A stretch of 64,000 nucleotides of DNA, taken from the NCBI RefSeq assembly GCF_038002605.1, contig NZ_JBBOCT010000001.1, positions 1,364,001-1,428,000 on the forward strand. The letters are read 5' to 3'. Numbering within the stretch: the stretch's first letter is position 1; the number at the start of each line of letters is the position of its first letter. This DNA comes from Bacillus sp. FSL K6-3431. Lineage in GTDB: Bacteria; Bacillota; Bacilli; Bacillales; Bacillaceae_C. Both the position numbers and the translations under genes were made by a program. Under the pieces are notes generated by a model. It ran no database searches. It was given only the letters and a program-made list of their open reading frames with translations, and was not told where the DNA came from. Below, in pieces: positions 36,254 to 45,564 of the stretch.

Positions 36254-36607
36254 TATTGTAACATAGATATAGACTATTCTCCTACATCAAGCATCTACAT
36301 TCCATTTAGTTAACATGGCGATTTATTTCATTCTTTCGCGTTAAGAGAGGAAGTAAACTTATTGCATCTGTAGCAAAAACTTATAAAAAGTTAAGCAGAG
36401 AAGCAAGATTTTAACTAAAGAATTAATTATATGTAAGAAGCTCCTCGCTTTGCTTAATTAGCCAAATAGTACTCTAGTATAAAACTGACAACTATTATTA
36501 ATTTTATAGCCTTTCATTATTGATTCCTTTTCAGTAAAAAAATTATACCCTTTTAATTGTGATACCTTATTTCACAAATGTAAAAGTTTGATTTTCAAAA
36601 CGGCATG
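36254..36607. other. gene-free stretch between DeoR gene and rhaA terminator
   Basis: About 350 bp without a supported gene or clear repeat. The upstream part carries the promoter of the DeoR gene. The two genes face the same way, so this space also holds the end of the rha transcript. Confidence 0.5.
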
Positions 36608-36637
36608 AAAAGCGACTGATTTTCTCAGCCGCTTTTT
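36608..36637 (-). terminator. terminator of the rha operon
   Basis: Stem AAAAGCG-A-CTGA with TCAG-C-CGCTTTT, one mismatch and a five-base loop, ending in T residues on the minus strand, 60 bases past the rhaA stop codon. Confidence 0.8.
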
Positions 36638-36697
36638 CCGTACACCAATATTAAAAAGTTTTTATACGCCTTGCTATAGCCGCCTTATGCTTTTTAC

Positions 36698-37951
36698 CTA
36701 TCTCTTTGATTGTATTTCTTTTTCATAGCTATTAACTTCTTCTAACCAGCTTTCTTTCACCGGCACATTCATTTGCTCACAGTAATAATCCCATACAGCA
36801 CCAAACGGATATGTTTTAAATTCTTCAATTAGTGCCAGTCTTTCAGTAAAATTACCTTCTTCCTGCAATTGCTTAAGATAATCATTTGGAGTTAGTAAAG
36901 CGTAAAGAAGTGCTTTAATCATATTACGTGTGCCTATCGTCCAAGCTGCAACGCGGTTGATGCTTGCATCAAAGAAATCAAGGCCGATCATCACTTTATC
37001 AAGTGCCCCATTGCGAATAATCTCCAAGGCAATTTCACGAAGCTCATCATCAAGCGTAACCACATGATCGCTGTCCCAACGCACAGGTCGAGATACGTGC
37101 AGCGCTAGTTTATCACTGAATAAAAGCATCGCGGAAATTTTATTGGATACTGTTTCTGTCGGATGGAAATGGCCAGTATCGAGCAAACAAAGTTTATTAT
37201 TTTTCAGCGCATATCCATAATAAAATTCATGTGAACCAACAACGAAAGCTTCTGAACCAATTCCGAATAATTTACTTTCAATGGCATCAATATTTTGATG
37301 CTCATTTACTTCTGCTGCAAAAATCTGATCAAGTGATTCCTTCAATCGTTTTCTTGGTGTGAGACGATCACTCGGTACATCTTTATAGCCGTCAGGGATC
37401 CAGATATTTGTCAAGCATGCTGTGCCAAGTTCGCGTCCGAAATATTCACCAATTTTGCGGCTTTTTATGCAATGGTTAATCCAAAATTCTCTGATCTTCG
37501 GATCAGGATGCGACAAAGTCAATCCATCTTCTGATTTTTCATGTGAAAACAAAGTTGGATTAAAATCAAGTCCAAGTCCATTTTCTTTTGCCCAATTCAC
37601 CCAATTTTCAAAGTGTTTCGGTTCAATCTCGTCACGGTCCACCACTGCACCATTCGTTTCCGCGTAAATTGCATGTAGATTAACACGGTGCCGTCCCGGA
37701 ATCAATGATAATGCTTTTTCAAGATCCATTCGAAGCTCCTCGGCTGTCGTTGCTTTTCCTGGATAATTTCCAGTAACATCAATGCCACCCGATAGCTCTC
37801 CGCGATTCACTTCAAAGCCACCAATATCATCACCTTGCCAGCAATGGATTGAAATTGGTACACCTTTCAATGTTTCAAGTACCGCATCTACGTCAATACC
37901 CCACTTATCATATGCTTGTTTCGCAGCTTCATATTGTTTTTTTACAGTCAT
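36698..37951 (-). CDS. rhaA: L-rhamnose isomerase
   Basis: 417 residues, full length for RhaA, which converts L-rhamnose to L-rhamnulose with Mn2+. Metal and substrate regions are recognisable: [14 protein letters not shown] at the start, [27 protein letters not shown] and [21 protein letters not shown] lies upstream of the ATG. It is last in the operon rhaEW-rhaB-rhaM-rhaA and has its own terminator behind it. Confidence 0.97.
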   Translation of the reverse strand: MTVKKQYEAAKQAYDKWGIDVDAVLETLKGVPISIHCWQGDDIGGFEVNRGELSGGIDVTGNYPGKATTAEELRMDLEKALSLIPGRHRVNLHAIYAETNGAVVDRDEIEPKHFENWVNWAKENGLGLDFNPTLFSHEKSEDGLTLSHPDPKIREFWINHCIKSRKIGEYFGRELGTACLTNIWIPDGYKDVPSDRLTPRKRLKESLDQIFAAEVNEHQNIDAIESKLFGIGSEAFVVGSHEFYYGYALKNNKLCLLDTGHFHPTETVSNKISAMLLFSDKLALHVSRPVRWDSDHVVTLDDELREIALEIIRNGALDKVMIGLDFFDASINRVAAWTIGTRNMIKALLYALLTPNDYLKQLQEEGNFTERLALIEEFKTYPFGAVWDYYCEQMNVPVKESWLEEVNSYEKEIQSKR

Positions 37952-37972
37952 AAATATCGCTCCTTTGATTTA

Positions 37973-38287
37973 TTAGTTTAGATAAAATACTTCTTCTAAC
38001 TCTATTGAGACTGGACTGTTATCTGAATTTGTCTCCATGAGCGGTTCCATATAAGCCCACCATTTTTGGCAAATTACTGTTTCAGACATTTGTTTCCACT
38101 TTTCTTCGTTTTGTATTTCAAGATAAGCGAATAGTTTTCCACTTTCCCTCTCTAAAAAAATCGAATAATTATGGGCACCATGCGCTTTTAGTTCTTGCTC
38201 CATTTCCGGCCATAACTCATCATGACGGCGTTTATATTCAGCGTATTGATCCTTATAAACAAACATGATACTTGCTTTTCTAATCAA
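37973..38287 (-). CDS. rhaM: L-rhamnose mutarotase
   Basis: 104 residues with the RhaM pattern: KDQYAEYKRRHDELWPEM near residue 12 (catalytic His region), HNYSIFLE and a late CQKWWAYMEPLM. It interconverts the anomers of L-rhamnose so that RhaA gets its preferred form. The start codon is TTG, with AAAGGATG eight bases upstream. Fifteen bases separate it from rhaB. Confidence 0.95.
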   Translation of the reverse strand: MIRKASIMFVYKDQYAEYKRRHDELWPEMEQELKAHGAHNYSIFLERESGKLFAYLEIQNEEKWKQMSETVICQKWWAYMEPLMETNSDNSPVSIELEEVFYLN

Positions 38288-38302
38288 TACTATCGCATCC
38301 TT

Positions 38303-39760
38303 TCACAGACTAAATTGTTTCCCAATCATTTCTCTGAATCTACTAATCAGTTGATTTCTGTCAATAAATTCAGGCATATATTGCTTAATATCAAATGATT
38401 TGTGTACTAACTGCCTTCCTTCATCCAAGTTAGCAACCTCATTTGCAGCGATCATTTGCAAGAGCAAATTACCGATTGCTGTTGCTTCTGTAGGTCCGGC
38501 ATACGCGGTTTTCCCACTAATATTAGCCGTTAACTGATTCAATAACTCATTGTGTGCACCACCACCTACAATATGTAGACAGTCGATCTTTTTCCCAGTA
38601 ATTTCTTCAAGGTCACTTAGTGCAATTGCATAAATTATCGCCATATTGTCATATATACAAGCAGCAAACTCACCGGCTGTTTCTGGGATCGGTTGGCTTG
38701 TTTCTTTACAGTACGCTTGAATTTCCGTGACCATATTAGGCGGATTTAAAAACCGATCATCATTAAAATTAATAAACTGCTGGAAATGTTCCACCTTTTT
38801 TGCTTCTTCCACAAACTTCGGATAATTATAATCTTCCGGCAAATTCCTACGAACTTCTTGGATAATCCACATTCCCATAATATTTTTCAAAAAGCGATAT
38901 GTCTGAAACACTCCCCATTCATTTGTATAATTATCTTTAAGGGATAATTGAGTAATAACTGGTTTGTCTAGTTCAACCCCAAGCAACGACCAAGTTCCGC
39001 TACTTAAATATGCCCAATCTTCTCCAATTCCAGGTGTTCCTGCAACAGCTGAAGCTGTATCGTGCGAAGCGACTGTAATTAGCTTGCAATCAGGTAAATC
39101 ATATGATGGAAACCATTCTTTCTTTAAGGAACCAAGCTCCTGTCCCGGTTCAGCAAAATCGGCAAATTGTTCTTTTTTTACCGAAATAATATCAAGTAAG
39201 TCATCATCAAAATGGCGTTTGTCTACATTTAGAAGTTGCATCGTAGAAGCATTAGTTACTTCCGTGACCGCTATTCCTGTCAGCCGATAACCTAAATAAT
39301 CCGGAACCATCATAATTTTATCCGTCTTCTTAATCAATTCTGAATCTTCTTCAAATAACTGATAAATCGTATTAAAAGGCAAAAACTGAATACCTGTTTT
39401 TTCATAAATCAGCTTTTTCGATATGGTCGGTGTAACTTTTTCAATCGTTTTATCAGTTCTCTTATCACGATAGGAAACTACTTCTTGTAAACGGTTACCC
39501 TTTTTGTCAATGAACACATAATCAACAGCCCACGTATCAATCCCAACTGTACACGTCTCATATCCAAGTAACTTTGCCGTTGCTAGACCTTTGACAATCT
39601 CCGTTAATAAGTGTTCAATATCCCAATATAATATTCCTTCCGTTTCTGTAAAGCCATTCGCAAACCTATGAATCTCTTCAATTTTCATTTTACCATCTTT
39701 TATTTCTCCTACTACCAATCTACCGCTCGATGCGCCAATATCAACAGCGATATGTACCAT
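38303..39760 (-). CDS. rhaB: L-rhamnulokinase
   Basis: 485 residues from the ATG at 39760, which has AAAGGAG upstream; an upstream in-frame ATG 13 codons earlier is rejected. FGGY-family kinase: N-terminal IAVDIGASSGR nucleotide loop, TWAVDYVFID, a C-terminal ATP site IVGGGAHNELLNQ. It phosphorylates L-rhamnulose to rhamnulose 1-phosphate, the substrate of RhaEW. Second gene of the operon. Confidence 0.95.
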   Translation of the reverse strand: MVHIAVDIGASSGRLVVGEIKDGKMKIEEIHRFANGFTETEGILYWDIEHLLTEIVKGLATAKLLGYETCTVGIDTWAVDYVFIDKKGNRLQEVVSYRDKRTDKTIEKVTPTISKKLIYEKTGIQFLPFNTIYQLFEEDSELIKKTDKIMMVPDYLGYRLTGIAVTEVTNASTMQLLNVDKRHFDDDLLDIISVKKEQFADFAEPGQELGSLKKEWFPSYDLPDCKLITVASHDTASAVAGTPGIGEDWAYLSSGTWSLLGVELDKPVITQLSLKDNYTNEWGVFQTYRFLKNIMGMWIIQEVRRNLPEDYNYPKFVEEAKKVEHFQQFINFNDDRFLNPPNMVTEIQAYCKETSQPIPETAGEFAACIYDNMAIIYAIALSDLEEITGKKIDCLHIVGGGAHNELLNQLTANISGKTAYAGPTEATAIGNLLLQMIAANEVANLDEGRQLVHKSFDIKQYMPEFIDRNQLISRFREMIGKQFSL

Positions 39761-39830
39761 TCGCTCCACTCCTTTATTGCTACAGCAAAGGTTTAGCAAT
39801 GGCCGAACCTTTGCCGAAAGTCAGTAACAA

Positions 39831-41900
39831 TTATCTTGTAAATGCTGCCGGGACACCACCATCTACAGTGATCATGCAGCCTGTCGTTTTATCCGCTTTC
39901 GATGAAGCAAAAAAGGCAATTGAGTCTGCAATATCTTTTGGATAGATATTGACAAGCAATGTCGTCCGTTTTTTATAATGATCTTCCAGCTGATCTGGCT
40001 CAATACCGTACGCTGCAGCTCGTTCTTCGCGCCAGCTCGAACCCCAAATAGCTGAGCCTTGAAGCACCGCATCTGGAAGCACTGAATTAACGCGAATACC
40101 AAACGCTCCACCTTCTGCCGCGATACAACGTGCAAGATGCGTTTCTAACGCCTTAACAGAACTGTATGCCGCCGCATTTTTACCCGCATACACTGAATTT
40201 TTCGAGCCGACAAACACCATATTTCCACCTGTTCCCTGCTCTTTCATTTGCTTGAATGCTTCACGGGCAACAAGAAAATAGCCAGTACCTAATACGTTTA
40301 TATTTAAATTCCATTCTTTTAAAGATGTTTCGTCAAATGGGCTAGAAGTAGCAAGACCAGCATTATTTACGATAATATCAACGCCGCCAAATGTAAAAGC
40401 TGCTTTTGCGAAAGCTGCTTGAACCTGATCTTCACTTGTAACGTCCATTTGCACCGCTACTGCGCGACCTTCTCCATGTTTTTCATTTATTTCTGAAGCC
40501 ACTTTTTTCGCGCCTTCAATATTTAAATCAGCAAGCACGACATGTGCACCTTCTGAAACGAATCTACGTGCAGTTTCACTTCCGATTCCGCCGGCTCCCC
40601 CAGTAATAAATGCTACTTTTCTAGAAAACTCCACTTCTGCTGGGGCCAATGATAATTTATACAATTCAAGCGGCCAGTATTCCACATTATAAGACTCATT
40701 TTCACTAAGCGATACAAATTTGCCAAGTGCGGAAGATCCTTTCATTACAGCAATTGCGCGATGGTATAAGCCACCACTTACATTCGCCATTACTGTGTTT
40801 TTTCCGGAATTCACCATTCCTATTCCCGGAATTAAGATCACTCGAGGCGCAGCTTCAAACATCTTATCGCCATCATGTTTATTTCTTTCAAAATATGCTT
40901 TATATTCTTCTTTATACTGCTTTACTCCTGCTTTTACTTTTTCAATTAAGCTTTCAAGGTCTTTTGCCTGCGGTTCCCAGTCAATGTACAGCGGCGTACG
41001 TTTCGTATGGACTAAATGATCTGGACACGCTGCACCAATTTGTGATATCGATGGTGCATCATAACTATTAACGAATTGAAGTACGTCTTTTGAATCATCA
41101 AATGTTAGAATCATCTTTTTCTCATCGCTTACAGCACCGCGGATTATCGGCATAATAGCAGCAAGAACCGTGTGGCGTTCTTCTTCCGAAAGTGTCGAGT
41201 ATTTTGCGCCGCCAAAGACTCTATCTTCCTGAATACGTTCATTAATATAGTTTTCTGCTTCGGAAATAATTTCAATTGTTTTATTATACGTTTCTTCAGA
41301 CGTTTCTCCCCATGTAACAAGGCCATGTTTTTCCATTAAAACAAGCTCAGCGTCAGGGTTATTTTTCACGCCTTCTGCAATCATTTTAGAAAGTGTAAAG
41401 CCAGGACGAATATATGGTACCCAAACGAAGCGATCACCATAAATTTCTTTAGCAATTTCCTGACCATTATCTGCGCAACAAAGACCAATAATCGCATCTG
41501 GATGTGTATGGTCCACATGTTTGAATGGCAGAAAAGCATGCAATAACGTCTCAATTGAAGCACGCGGATGTTTACTATCAATCATACAATGTGACAAATA
41601 CTCAACCATATCTGCATCTTCCATACCTTCAAGCTCGATTAAAGGGCGAATATCTTCCATGCTTAAACCGGTAAAATTCGCAGCCTTCATCGTTGCGAGA
41701 TCTGAACCGCTACCCTTCACCCACATAACCTCCATATCGCGGCCACGAAAGTCTTTCTCGATCGTTTTCATTGATGTGTTCCCGCCACCCCAGTTACATA
41801 CAGCACGGTCAGAACCAATTAAGTTAGAACGGTAGACAAGCTCATCTACTCCCTTAATCACTGTAGATGCTTCATTAGAATCCCATAAGTTTTTAACCAT
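39831..41900 (-). CDS. rhaEW: bifunctional rhamnulose-1-phosphate aldolase / lactaldehyde dehydrogenase
   Basis: 689 residues joining two enzymes. N-terminal class II aldolase/adducin domain (about 1-420) with HTHPDAIIGL and EKHGLVTWG zinc-site regions; C-terminal short-chain dehydrogenase (about 427-689) with TGGAGGIG near 435, NNAGLA, and a YSSVK catalytic motif near 580. The aldolase splits rhamnulose 1-phosphate to DHAP and L-lactaldehyde, and the SDR oxidises the lactaldehyde to L-lactate. This fusion is known from Bacillus and other bacteria. First gene of the operon, GGAGG seven bases before the ATG, behind the shared operator at 41930-41970. Confidence 0.95.
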   Translation of the reverse strand: MVKNLWDSNEASTVIKGVDELVYRSNLIGSDRAVCNWGGGNTSMKTIEKDFRGRDMEVMWVKGSGSDLATMKAANFTGLSMEDIRPLIELEGMEDADMVEYLSHCMIDSKHPRASIETLLHAFLPFKHVDHTHPDAIIGLCCADNGQEIAKEIYGDRFVWVPYIRPGFTLSKMIAEGVKNNPDAELVLMEKHGLVTWGETSEETYNKTIEIISEAENYINERIQEDRVFGGAKYSTLSEEERHTVLAAIMPIIRGAVSDEKKMILTFDDSKDVLQFVNSYDAPSISQIGAACPDHLVHTKRTPLYIDWEPQAKDLESLIEKVKAGVKQYKEEYKAYFERNKHDGDKMFEAAPRVILIPGIGMVNSGKNTVMANVSGGLYHRAIAVMKGSSALGKFVSLSENESYNVEYWPLELYKLSLAPAEVEFSRKVAFITGGAGGIGSETARRFVSEGAHVVLADLNIEGAKKVASEINEKHGEGRAVAVQMDVTSEDQVQAAFAKAAFTFGGVDIIVNNAGLATSSPFDETSLKEWNLNINVLGTGYFLVAREAFKQMKEQGTGGNMVFVGSKNSVYAGKNAAAYSSVKALETHLARCIAAEGGAFGIRVNSVLPDAVLQGSAIWGSSWREERAAAYGIEPDQLEDHYKKRTTLLVNIYPKDIADSIAFFASSKADKTTGCMITVDGGVPAAFTR

Positions 41901-41929
41901 TTAGCTACCTCCGGTTTTCTTTATTTATA

Positions 41930-41970
41930 TTTGTTTATCATTATACTATATTTGTTTATGTTTGAATATG
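41930..41970 (-). promoter_or_regulatory. rha operon promoter and DeoR-type operators
   Basis: On the minus strand a TATAAT -10 box (41940-41945) lies between two copies of the regulator motif: TTTGTTTATGTTTGAATATG (41951-41970, plus strand) and the partial TTTGTTTAT (41930-41938). The full copy is 19 of 20 identical to the one in front of the DeoR gene. Their position over the promoter implies repression. Confidence 0.65.
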
Positions 41971-42050
41971 TATTTTTAGTTTTACTTTAAAAATAATATA
42001 TAAAGAGACAGACTGTATTTTCGTTTACTAATAGTATATTAGTAGAAATA

Positions 42051-42108
42051 GAGGACATCCTACCGTTGAAAGATAGAAATTACTCTATTTTCCAATAAGG
42101 ATGTCCTC
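42051..42108. repeat. 58-bp inverted-repeat element
   Basis: Perfect 11-bp terminal inverted repeat GAGGACATCCT with its complement, with a second inner stem ATAGA/TCTAT. No T run and no transposase. It may be an RNA structure, a terminator end, or a short mobile-element relic. It lies between rhaEW and the GH2 gene. Confidence 0.55.
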
Positions 42109-42292
42109 GTCTGTTTATTGTTTTTTTCAATCCAATCAAGGAATAGAAGTTTTTACCGCAAGTCACTTAATGGAAGCTCAGGAAGACAGATCTTCTTCGT
42201 GACACCCAGATATTGCCTGGGAAAAGATTCACTGATTAAAACCTTTTCTAATAAATAGTACAGATTTACTTTTTTCTTTGTGCGCACTAATA
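42109..42292. other. gene-free stretch between the rha promoter region and the GH2 terminator
   Basis: A minus-strand frame ending at 42153 reads some regular-looking sequence (LISESFPRQYLGV) but has no binding site, passes through the terminator at 42293-42330, and matches nothing I know. I read it as non-coding or as a gene relic. Confidence 0.4.
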
Positions 42293-42330
42293 AAAGAGCC
42301 AGAAACCCTTGATAAGGTTCCTGGCTCTTT
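42293..42330 (-). terminator. terminator of the GH2 gene
   Basis: Ten-bp perfect stem AAAGAGCCAG with its complement, further pairing inside the loop, and T-rich ends, about 70 bases past the GH2 stop codon. Confidence 0.8.
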
Positions 42331-42398
42331 ATTTTGATAATCTTTATTTCATAAAAAGCAGCAATTCTGGTAAAAATCATGTTTCCACCAAAAATACT

Positions 42399-44138
42399 CT
42401 ACTTTACTTCGATACGTTTCTTTTCTATCGCTGCTGTTTGTTGGTTGATTTCTCGAATCAATTGCGGATCAAATTTCGGCTTTCTATCATACGTATATAA
42501 CCCATTCACTTCTTGCTCAACATCATACAATTGCGTGTAGCAGAAAGCACAGATGAATTCATTGTGAAGCAAACTTTCCGTCAAGCCTCTGTATCTTTCT
42601 AAGAAAGCTATTTCTGATTCTGGCTTATCTCCATAACCCCAACCACTTTCATCCTCAGGATTCCACCATATTCCACCGTATTCACTTACGAAGTATGGCT
42701 GGCCTTCATAATGTTGTCGATCTGGAAAAGTGACGTAAGCATCCCCTCCAGCAGCCATCTCTTTGAATTTCGCTGCAAACTTTGACACGTCTTGTTCGTA
42801 ATCATGAATATCAAAAATATCTGTCACAACATGGAAATTACCACTCGTATCAATAACCGGTCTAGTAGGATCGAGTTTTTTCGTAACCTCATACGTAATC
42901 CGCAGCACTTCATCATTTTGTCGTGTTCCGTTTTGATCCCAGGTTTCGTTAAACGGACACCAACCAATGAGGGCTGGACTATTAAAATCCCTTTCGATTG
43001 CTTCCATCCATTCCGGTAAAAAACGTTCGAGTCCTTCTGACTCTGTAATATCTAATCCCCAATTTGCATGTTCCCCCCAGACAAGATATCCCAACATATC
43101 CGCCCAGTAAAGATATCGTGGGTCAAAAATCTTTTCATGCAATCTAGCACCATTAAATCCAAGCTCCATCGATATTTCAATATCTCTTTTTAAATCTTCA
43201 TCACTCGGAGCTGTATAAATACCTTTTGGATAAAATCCTTGATCTAGCACAAGCCTTTGAAAAACAGGTTTATCATTAATCAATATCGCCTTTTCCTCAA
43301 TAGAAACTGATCTCATGCCAAAATAACTATCCACCTTATCTATCACTTTTCCAGCTTTTTTTAGCGTAATGGTTAAGTCATAGATTTCTGCACACCCCGG
43401 TTCCCATAGATGGACCTCAGATAGTTGAAGAAATGCTTGTGCAGATGTGTTTGCAACTTGGATCGTTTGGCTTGCCATTAATCTCCCTTTATATATTGCA
43501 TTTAAATCAATTTCTAAATCTTTGCTGTAATTATCGATTTCAAGATCAACACAAACTATGCCCTCTTTAGGATTAGTAAGATATTTAGCATTTTTTAAAT
43601 ATTGCTGTGGAACAACTTCCATCCAAACTGTCTGCCAAATGCCCGTTGTTCTTGTATAGTCACAGCCTGCAGAATAATATCCACCGCTTTGCTTCCCTCT
43701 AGGTTGCAAGCCTGAACGATTGTCATCCTCAGCGCACACAACAATAGTTGTTTCCTTTCCAGATAAGAATGGCGTAATGTCAAAATTAAAAGGGGTATAA
43801 CCGCCCTTATGTTCCCCAACCTTTTCTCCATTCACCCATACATATGCATGGTAATCAACAGCACCAAAATGTAAAAGAACACGTTGGTCTAACCACTCAT
43901 CTGGTAGATTAATTTGCTTTTTATACCAAACCGCAGACATAAAGTCTGTGTAACCAAGTCCAGAAAGCTCACTTTCTGGACAGAATGGAACTTGAATAAT
44001 TTCTGAAAATGTATCATTTTGAAAGAATTTTCTTTCTATTCCACTCCTGCCATGGTCATATTCAAATTGCCATACACCATTCAAATTTAACCACTTTTCG
44101 CGATAAAACTGTGGTCTAGGATATTCGCTCCTATTCAT
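42399..44138 (-). CDS. glycoside hydrolase family 2 enzyme (beta-galactosidase/glucuronidase type)
   Basis: 579 residues with the GH2 layout: sugar-binding jelly roll (about 1-165, starting RSEYPRPQF), an immunoglobulin-like domain, and the TIM barrel with GFNGARLHEKI, acid/base Glu in CPFNETWDQNG and nucleophile Glu in FVSEYGGIWW. Short for LacZ, as usual for this group. The exact sugar cannot be read; beta-galactose or beta-glucuronic acid from pectin side chains is plausible. AGGAGG precedes the ATG. A decayed paralogue is at 45565-47275, and the ArsR-like regulator 44492-45409 is divergent from it. Confidence 0.9.
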   Translation of the reverse strand: MNRSEYPRPQFYREKWLNLNGVWQFEYDHGRSGIERKFFQNDTFSEIIQVPFCPESELSGLGYTDFMSAVWYKKQINLPDEWLDQRVLLHFGAVDYHAYVWVNGEKVGEHKGGYTPFNFDITPFLSGKETTIVVCAEDDNRSGLQPRGKQSGGYYSAGCDYTRTTGIWQTVWMEVVPQQYLKNAKYLTNPKEGIVCVDLEIDNYSKDLEIDLNAIYKGRLMASQTIQVANTSAQAFLQLSEVHLWEPGCAEIYDLTITLKKAGKVIDKVDSYFGMRSVSIEEKAILINDKPVFQRLVLDQGFYPKGIYTAPSDEDLKRDIEISMELGFNGARLHEKIFDPRYLYWADMLGYLVWGEHANWGLDITESEGLERFLPEWMEAIERDFNSPALIGWCPFNETWDQNGTRQNDEVLRITYEVTKKLDPTRPVIDTSGNFHVVTDIFDIHDYEQDVSKFAAKFKEMAAGGDAYVTFPDRQHYEGQPYFVSEYGGIWWNPEDESGWGYGDKPESEIAFLERYRGLTESLLHNEFICAFCYTQLYDVEQEVNGLYTYDRKPKFDPQLIREINQQTAAIEKKRIEVK

Positions 44139-44434
44139 AATAACCTCCTACGATTTTAAATTGGATTTGCAGCTAGAGAAATGACCGAAACAATAAAATA
44201 GGCTTAAGTATATAAAACGAAATTATTGATCATCCATTCAACCAGCCCGATTTTTACGTGTAAAGCTAGGAAATGTATAAATTTACTAGACTAAGCCAAT
44301 GAATACTCCTCTCTTTTGATGTATTTAAAAGTCAACTAAACTAAAAAATAAATCAATGTTCTTACGAGGAAGTTTACTATTTTTTTTATCCCTTGTGAAT
44401 ACAACGCTTTCATTTGTAATGAAAATGTATTAAC
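44139..44434. other. regulatory region between GH2 gene and ArsR-like regulator
   Basis: Shared upstream region of two divergent genes. It contains a candidate cre site at 44399-44412 (perfect half AACGCTTTCA, 11 of 14 in all), just before the palindrome at 44435-44452. No gene. Confidence 0.45.
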
Positions 44435-44452
44435 ATGTACTTTAAAGTACAT
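44435..44452. promoter_or_regulatory. 18-bp perfect palindrome, probable regulator operator
   Basis: ATGTACTTTAAAGTACAT is fully palindromic. An ATG at its left end would extend the regulator reading frame, but the palindrome and the good ribosome binding site further down show it is non-coding operator DNA. It stands 39 bp before the start codon, typical of ArsR-family autoregulation. Confidence 0.7.
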
Positions 44453-44491
44453 AAACAGGAGATTTATATTCTTACTGTAAGAGGTGATCTA

Positions 44492-45409
44492 TTGCAAATT
44501 AATATTTCTCAAGAAAATCTAAACATATTTGAAGCACTTGCAAGTAGAACCCGAATAAAAATTATTGAACTTATTTCGGAAAAAGATATGAATATAAAAG
44601 AACTGAGTCAGGCGCTTGGAATTACTAGTTCGATCGTTACTAGGCATATACTTAAGTTGGAAGAAGCCGAAATTATTAAAACAAAATATGTTCCAGGAAA
44701 TTCATCAGGGTTACAAAAAATTTCTTTATTAGCAATTGAGAGCTTAAATATTCTCTTTCCAAGAAAGTTATTTCCTGATTATCATGTGAAAGAACTTTCA
44801 CTACCTGTTGGTTTGTATACAAATTTCAATGCATATCCTACTTGCGGCCTTGCCACAGTAAATGAATTAATTGGATTAGATGAGTCGAAAGTATTTCTTG
44901 ATTCTAGAAGAGTTGATGCTAGCTTGGTTTGGATCTCAAAAGGATTTCTAGAATACAAGATTCCTAATCCCATTACTAAAGATCAACAAATAAAATACTT
45001 AGAAGTTTCATTGGAATTATCTTCAGAATTTCCCAACTCAAATAACAATTGGCCTTCCGACATCTCCTTCTCCATCAATGGTCGAAATATTGGAACGTGG
45101 ACATGTCCGGGCAATTTTTCAGACGTACGAGGTAAGCATACACCGAAATGGTGGGGTGATAAATCAAGTCAATATGGTCTCTTAAAACATATTCGGATTT
45201 CACCCTATAATGTTTCCATAGATGGGGAGCATATGTCAGACGAATCCATTCAATCATTAAATTTAGATCTGGATGTTTTAACAATCACCTGTAGCGTCAA
45301 TGAAAATTCTAAAAATGTCGGTGGACTAACCCTCTTCGGCAAAGGTTTTGGCAATTGGGATAAGAATATTGAATGGAAATTTTACTATATAGATAAAATA
45401 GATTCTTGA
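44492..45409 (+). CDS. ArsR-type winged-helix regulator with a large C-terminal domain
   Basis: 305 residues from the TTG at 44492, which has AGAGGTGAT six bases upstream. N-terminal ArsR-like winged helix (about 1-75): FEALASRTRIKIIELIS, MNIKELSQALG, SSIVTRHILKLEEAEII. The rest (about 85-305) is not a common domain; segments such as YPTCGLATVNELIG, LDSRRVDASLVWISKG, LEVSLELSSEFPNSNNNW and GRNIGTWTCPGNFSDVRG look like a beta-rich fold, perhaps sugar-binding. ArsR proteins usually have about 100 residues, so the long C-terminus is unusual. Divergent from the GH2 gene, and inferred to control it. Confidence 0.8.
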   Translation: MQINISQENLNIFEALASRTRIKIIELISEKDMNIKELSQALGITSSIVTRHILKLEEAEIIKTKYVPGNSSGLQKISLLAIESLNILFPRKLFPDYHVKELSLPVGLYTNFNAYPTCGLATVNELIGLDESKVFLDSRRVDASLVWISKGFLEYKIPNPITKDQQIKYLEVSLELSSEFPNSNNNWPSDISFSINGRNIGTWTCPGNFSDVRGKHTPKWWGDKSSQYGLLKHIRISPYNVSIDGEHMSDESIQSLNLDLDVLTITCSVNENSKNVGGLTLFGKGFGNWDKNIEWKFYYIDKIDS

Positions 45410-45490
45410 TGCTTTAATTAAAAATTAGGTATGTGCTAAACATAATATAAACAACTGCTTTTCATGAATAACATGCATAAAATAAAATAT

Positions 45491-45529
45491 AAAAATCCTG
45501 AAGGGAAAATGGTTTCCTTCAGGGTTTTC
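45491..45529 (+). terminator. terminator of the ArsR-like gene
   Basis: Stem CCTGAAGG with CCTTCAGG, extended by A/T pairs (AAAAAT / GTTTT), ending in TTTTCT on the plus strand, about 85 bases past the stop codon. Confidence 0.8.
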
Positions 45530-45564
45530 TACTCTTTATCTCTTTCTTGGCTTTCTGACTGAGC

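Noticed and set aside
40720..41071. Two overlapping plus-strand frames
   Set aside because: Opposite the rhaEW aldolase domain; shadows of a conserved gene.
42051..42292. Insertion sequence remnant
   Set aside because: Inverted repeats without transposase sequence or target duplication; evidence is too thin.
42153..42380. 75-codon minus-strand frame
   Set aside because: Runs through the GH2 terminator and lacks a binding site; noted only as a possible relic.
44435..44491. Upstream ATG start for the ArsR-like regulator
   Set aside because: The ATG is part of a perfect palindrome and has no binding site; the TTG at 44492 has AGAGGTGAT.
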